64,000 nucleotides of DNA from JBCCTX01 sp964468435 (lineage in GTDB: Bacteria > Bacteroidota > Bacteroidia > J057), in NCBI GenBank assembly GCA_964468435.1, contig CAYXVE010000023.1:1-64000 (forward strand). The letters run 5' to 3'. The notes beneath the pieces are model-generated. The model was not told the DNA's origin, searched no databases, and was given only the letters and a program-made list of their open reading frames with translations. Below, in pieces: positions 63,669 to 64,000 of this stretch (the first letter of the stretch is position 1; the number at the start of each line of letters is the position of its first letter). The position numbers and the translations under genes were made by a program.

Positions 63669-64000
63669 GTGAAGCTAAAGATTACCCAAGTTGAAAATAA
63701 GGAAGAAGACGTTTCGTTCTTTTTGGAGGCCTTTCACAGGCATAAAGCGATCTATGGAATTGTATTTTATGATCCTGAGAAAAACCTACAGGCGCTACTG
63801 GATATGGAAATGAGTCCGTATACGCGGGAGAAGATCATTGATGAAATCAAGGCTGGAAACTGTTGCGAGGGTCCATTATACACTCCCAACTACCCGGACA
63901 TTACATACTGGAAGTTTATCAAAAAATACCATACGCGGGAAATTCAGATTGCTCTTGCACTAGGATTCATCGAAGAACCTGTCAGGTGTTATGATTTTAC
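63669..64000 (+). CDS. Partial toxin-like gene cut by the window end
   Basis: An open frame from a GTG at 63669 runs to the window end (110 codons). Its pattern, a short helical N terminus (FLEAFHRHKAIYGIVFYD), a central SPYTREKIIDEIKAGNCCEGPL, then YWKFIKKYHTREIQIALALG and RCYDF, resembles small toxin-like proteins annotated as MqsR-family in Bacteroidota and Cyanobacteria (recalled pattern, not a search). The expected next gene would be an HTH antitoxin, beyond the window. The GTG start is inferred from the absence of an upstream ATG in frame. Confidence 0.45.
   Translation, partial: MKLKITQVENKEEDVSFFLEAFHRHKAIYGIVFYDPEKNLQALLDMEMSPYTREKIIDEIKAGNCCEGPLYTPNYPDITYWKFIKKYHTREIQIALALGFIEEPVRCYDF

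Overview
The window looks like chromosomal DNA of a Bacteroidota species, plausibly a Saprospiria/Lewinella-like lineage (the lineage is inference). The basis is a SusC/SusD pair, a second TonB-dependent receptor with an N-terminal carboxypeptidase-regulatory-like domain, a secreted protease with a C-terminal type IX secretion (T9SS) sorting domain, a LytS/LytTR two-component pair, FloA, and a panD-panC / short glycogen-synthase-like / DUF4270 neighbourhood. Start codons mostly lack Shine-Dalgarno sequences. I found no rRNA, tRNA, CRISPR array, transposase or phage gene. Coding density is high, apart from AT-rich gaps between about 40.3 and 50.1 kb.

Region by region. 0.2-4.9 kb: an exported ThuA-like protein, then a convergent two-gene unit of a glutathione-synthetase-like ATP-grasp ligase and an FGase-DUF1704 fusion, then a decayed corA remnant. 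4.9-10.4 kb: a lipoprotein, EF-P (Arg at the modification site), accB-accC, a kinase-fold protein attached to the acc genes, and an SH3 lipoprotein. 10.4-13.4 kb: cysE, cysM and a class-A beta-lactamase-like lipoprotein. 13.5-21.9 kb: two tandem PSC1-DUF1549-LamG-DUF1553 lipoproteins and their DUF1501 Tat partner. 22-24.3 kb: two oxidoreductases. 24.4-30.9 kb: two tandem secreted paralogues, a TonB-dependent receptor, a helical-repeat secreted protein and a LytS/LytTR pair. 31.1-40.3 kb: glyA, then on the minus strand SusC, SusD, a small lipoprotein, a Tat-exported aminotransferase and an AEC transporter.

41-50 kb: tatC, floA, three related MarR regulators with inverted-repeat sites nearby, a PAS histidine kinase and a T9SS M43 protease. 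50-54.3 kb: panD and panC, divergent from a short glycogen-synthase-like protein, a DUF4270 lipoprotein and a TetR regulator. 54.3-59.4 kb: a solute-binding lipoprotein overlapping a membrane class III cyclase, an SdiA-regulated-type protein and psuG. 59.6-64 kb: a di-heme peroxidase lipoprotein, an M14 carboxypeptidase and a toxin-like gene cut by the window end.

How the genes fit together: accBC supply fatty acid synthesis. cysE, cysM and glyA form a serine-glycine-cysteine set. panCD make pantothenate. Several units (SusCD, the receptor/LytTR block, the DUF1553/DUF1501 block, and the M43 and M14 peptidases) point to a surface-attached, polymer- or peptide-scavenging lifestyle. The least explained parts are the ligase/hydrolase/peptidase pair at 1.1-4.1 kb, the kinase-fold gene in the acc operon, and the SusCD-associated exported aminotransferase.
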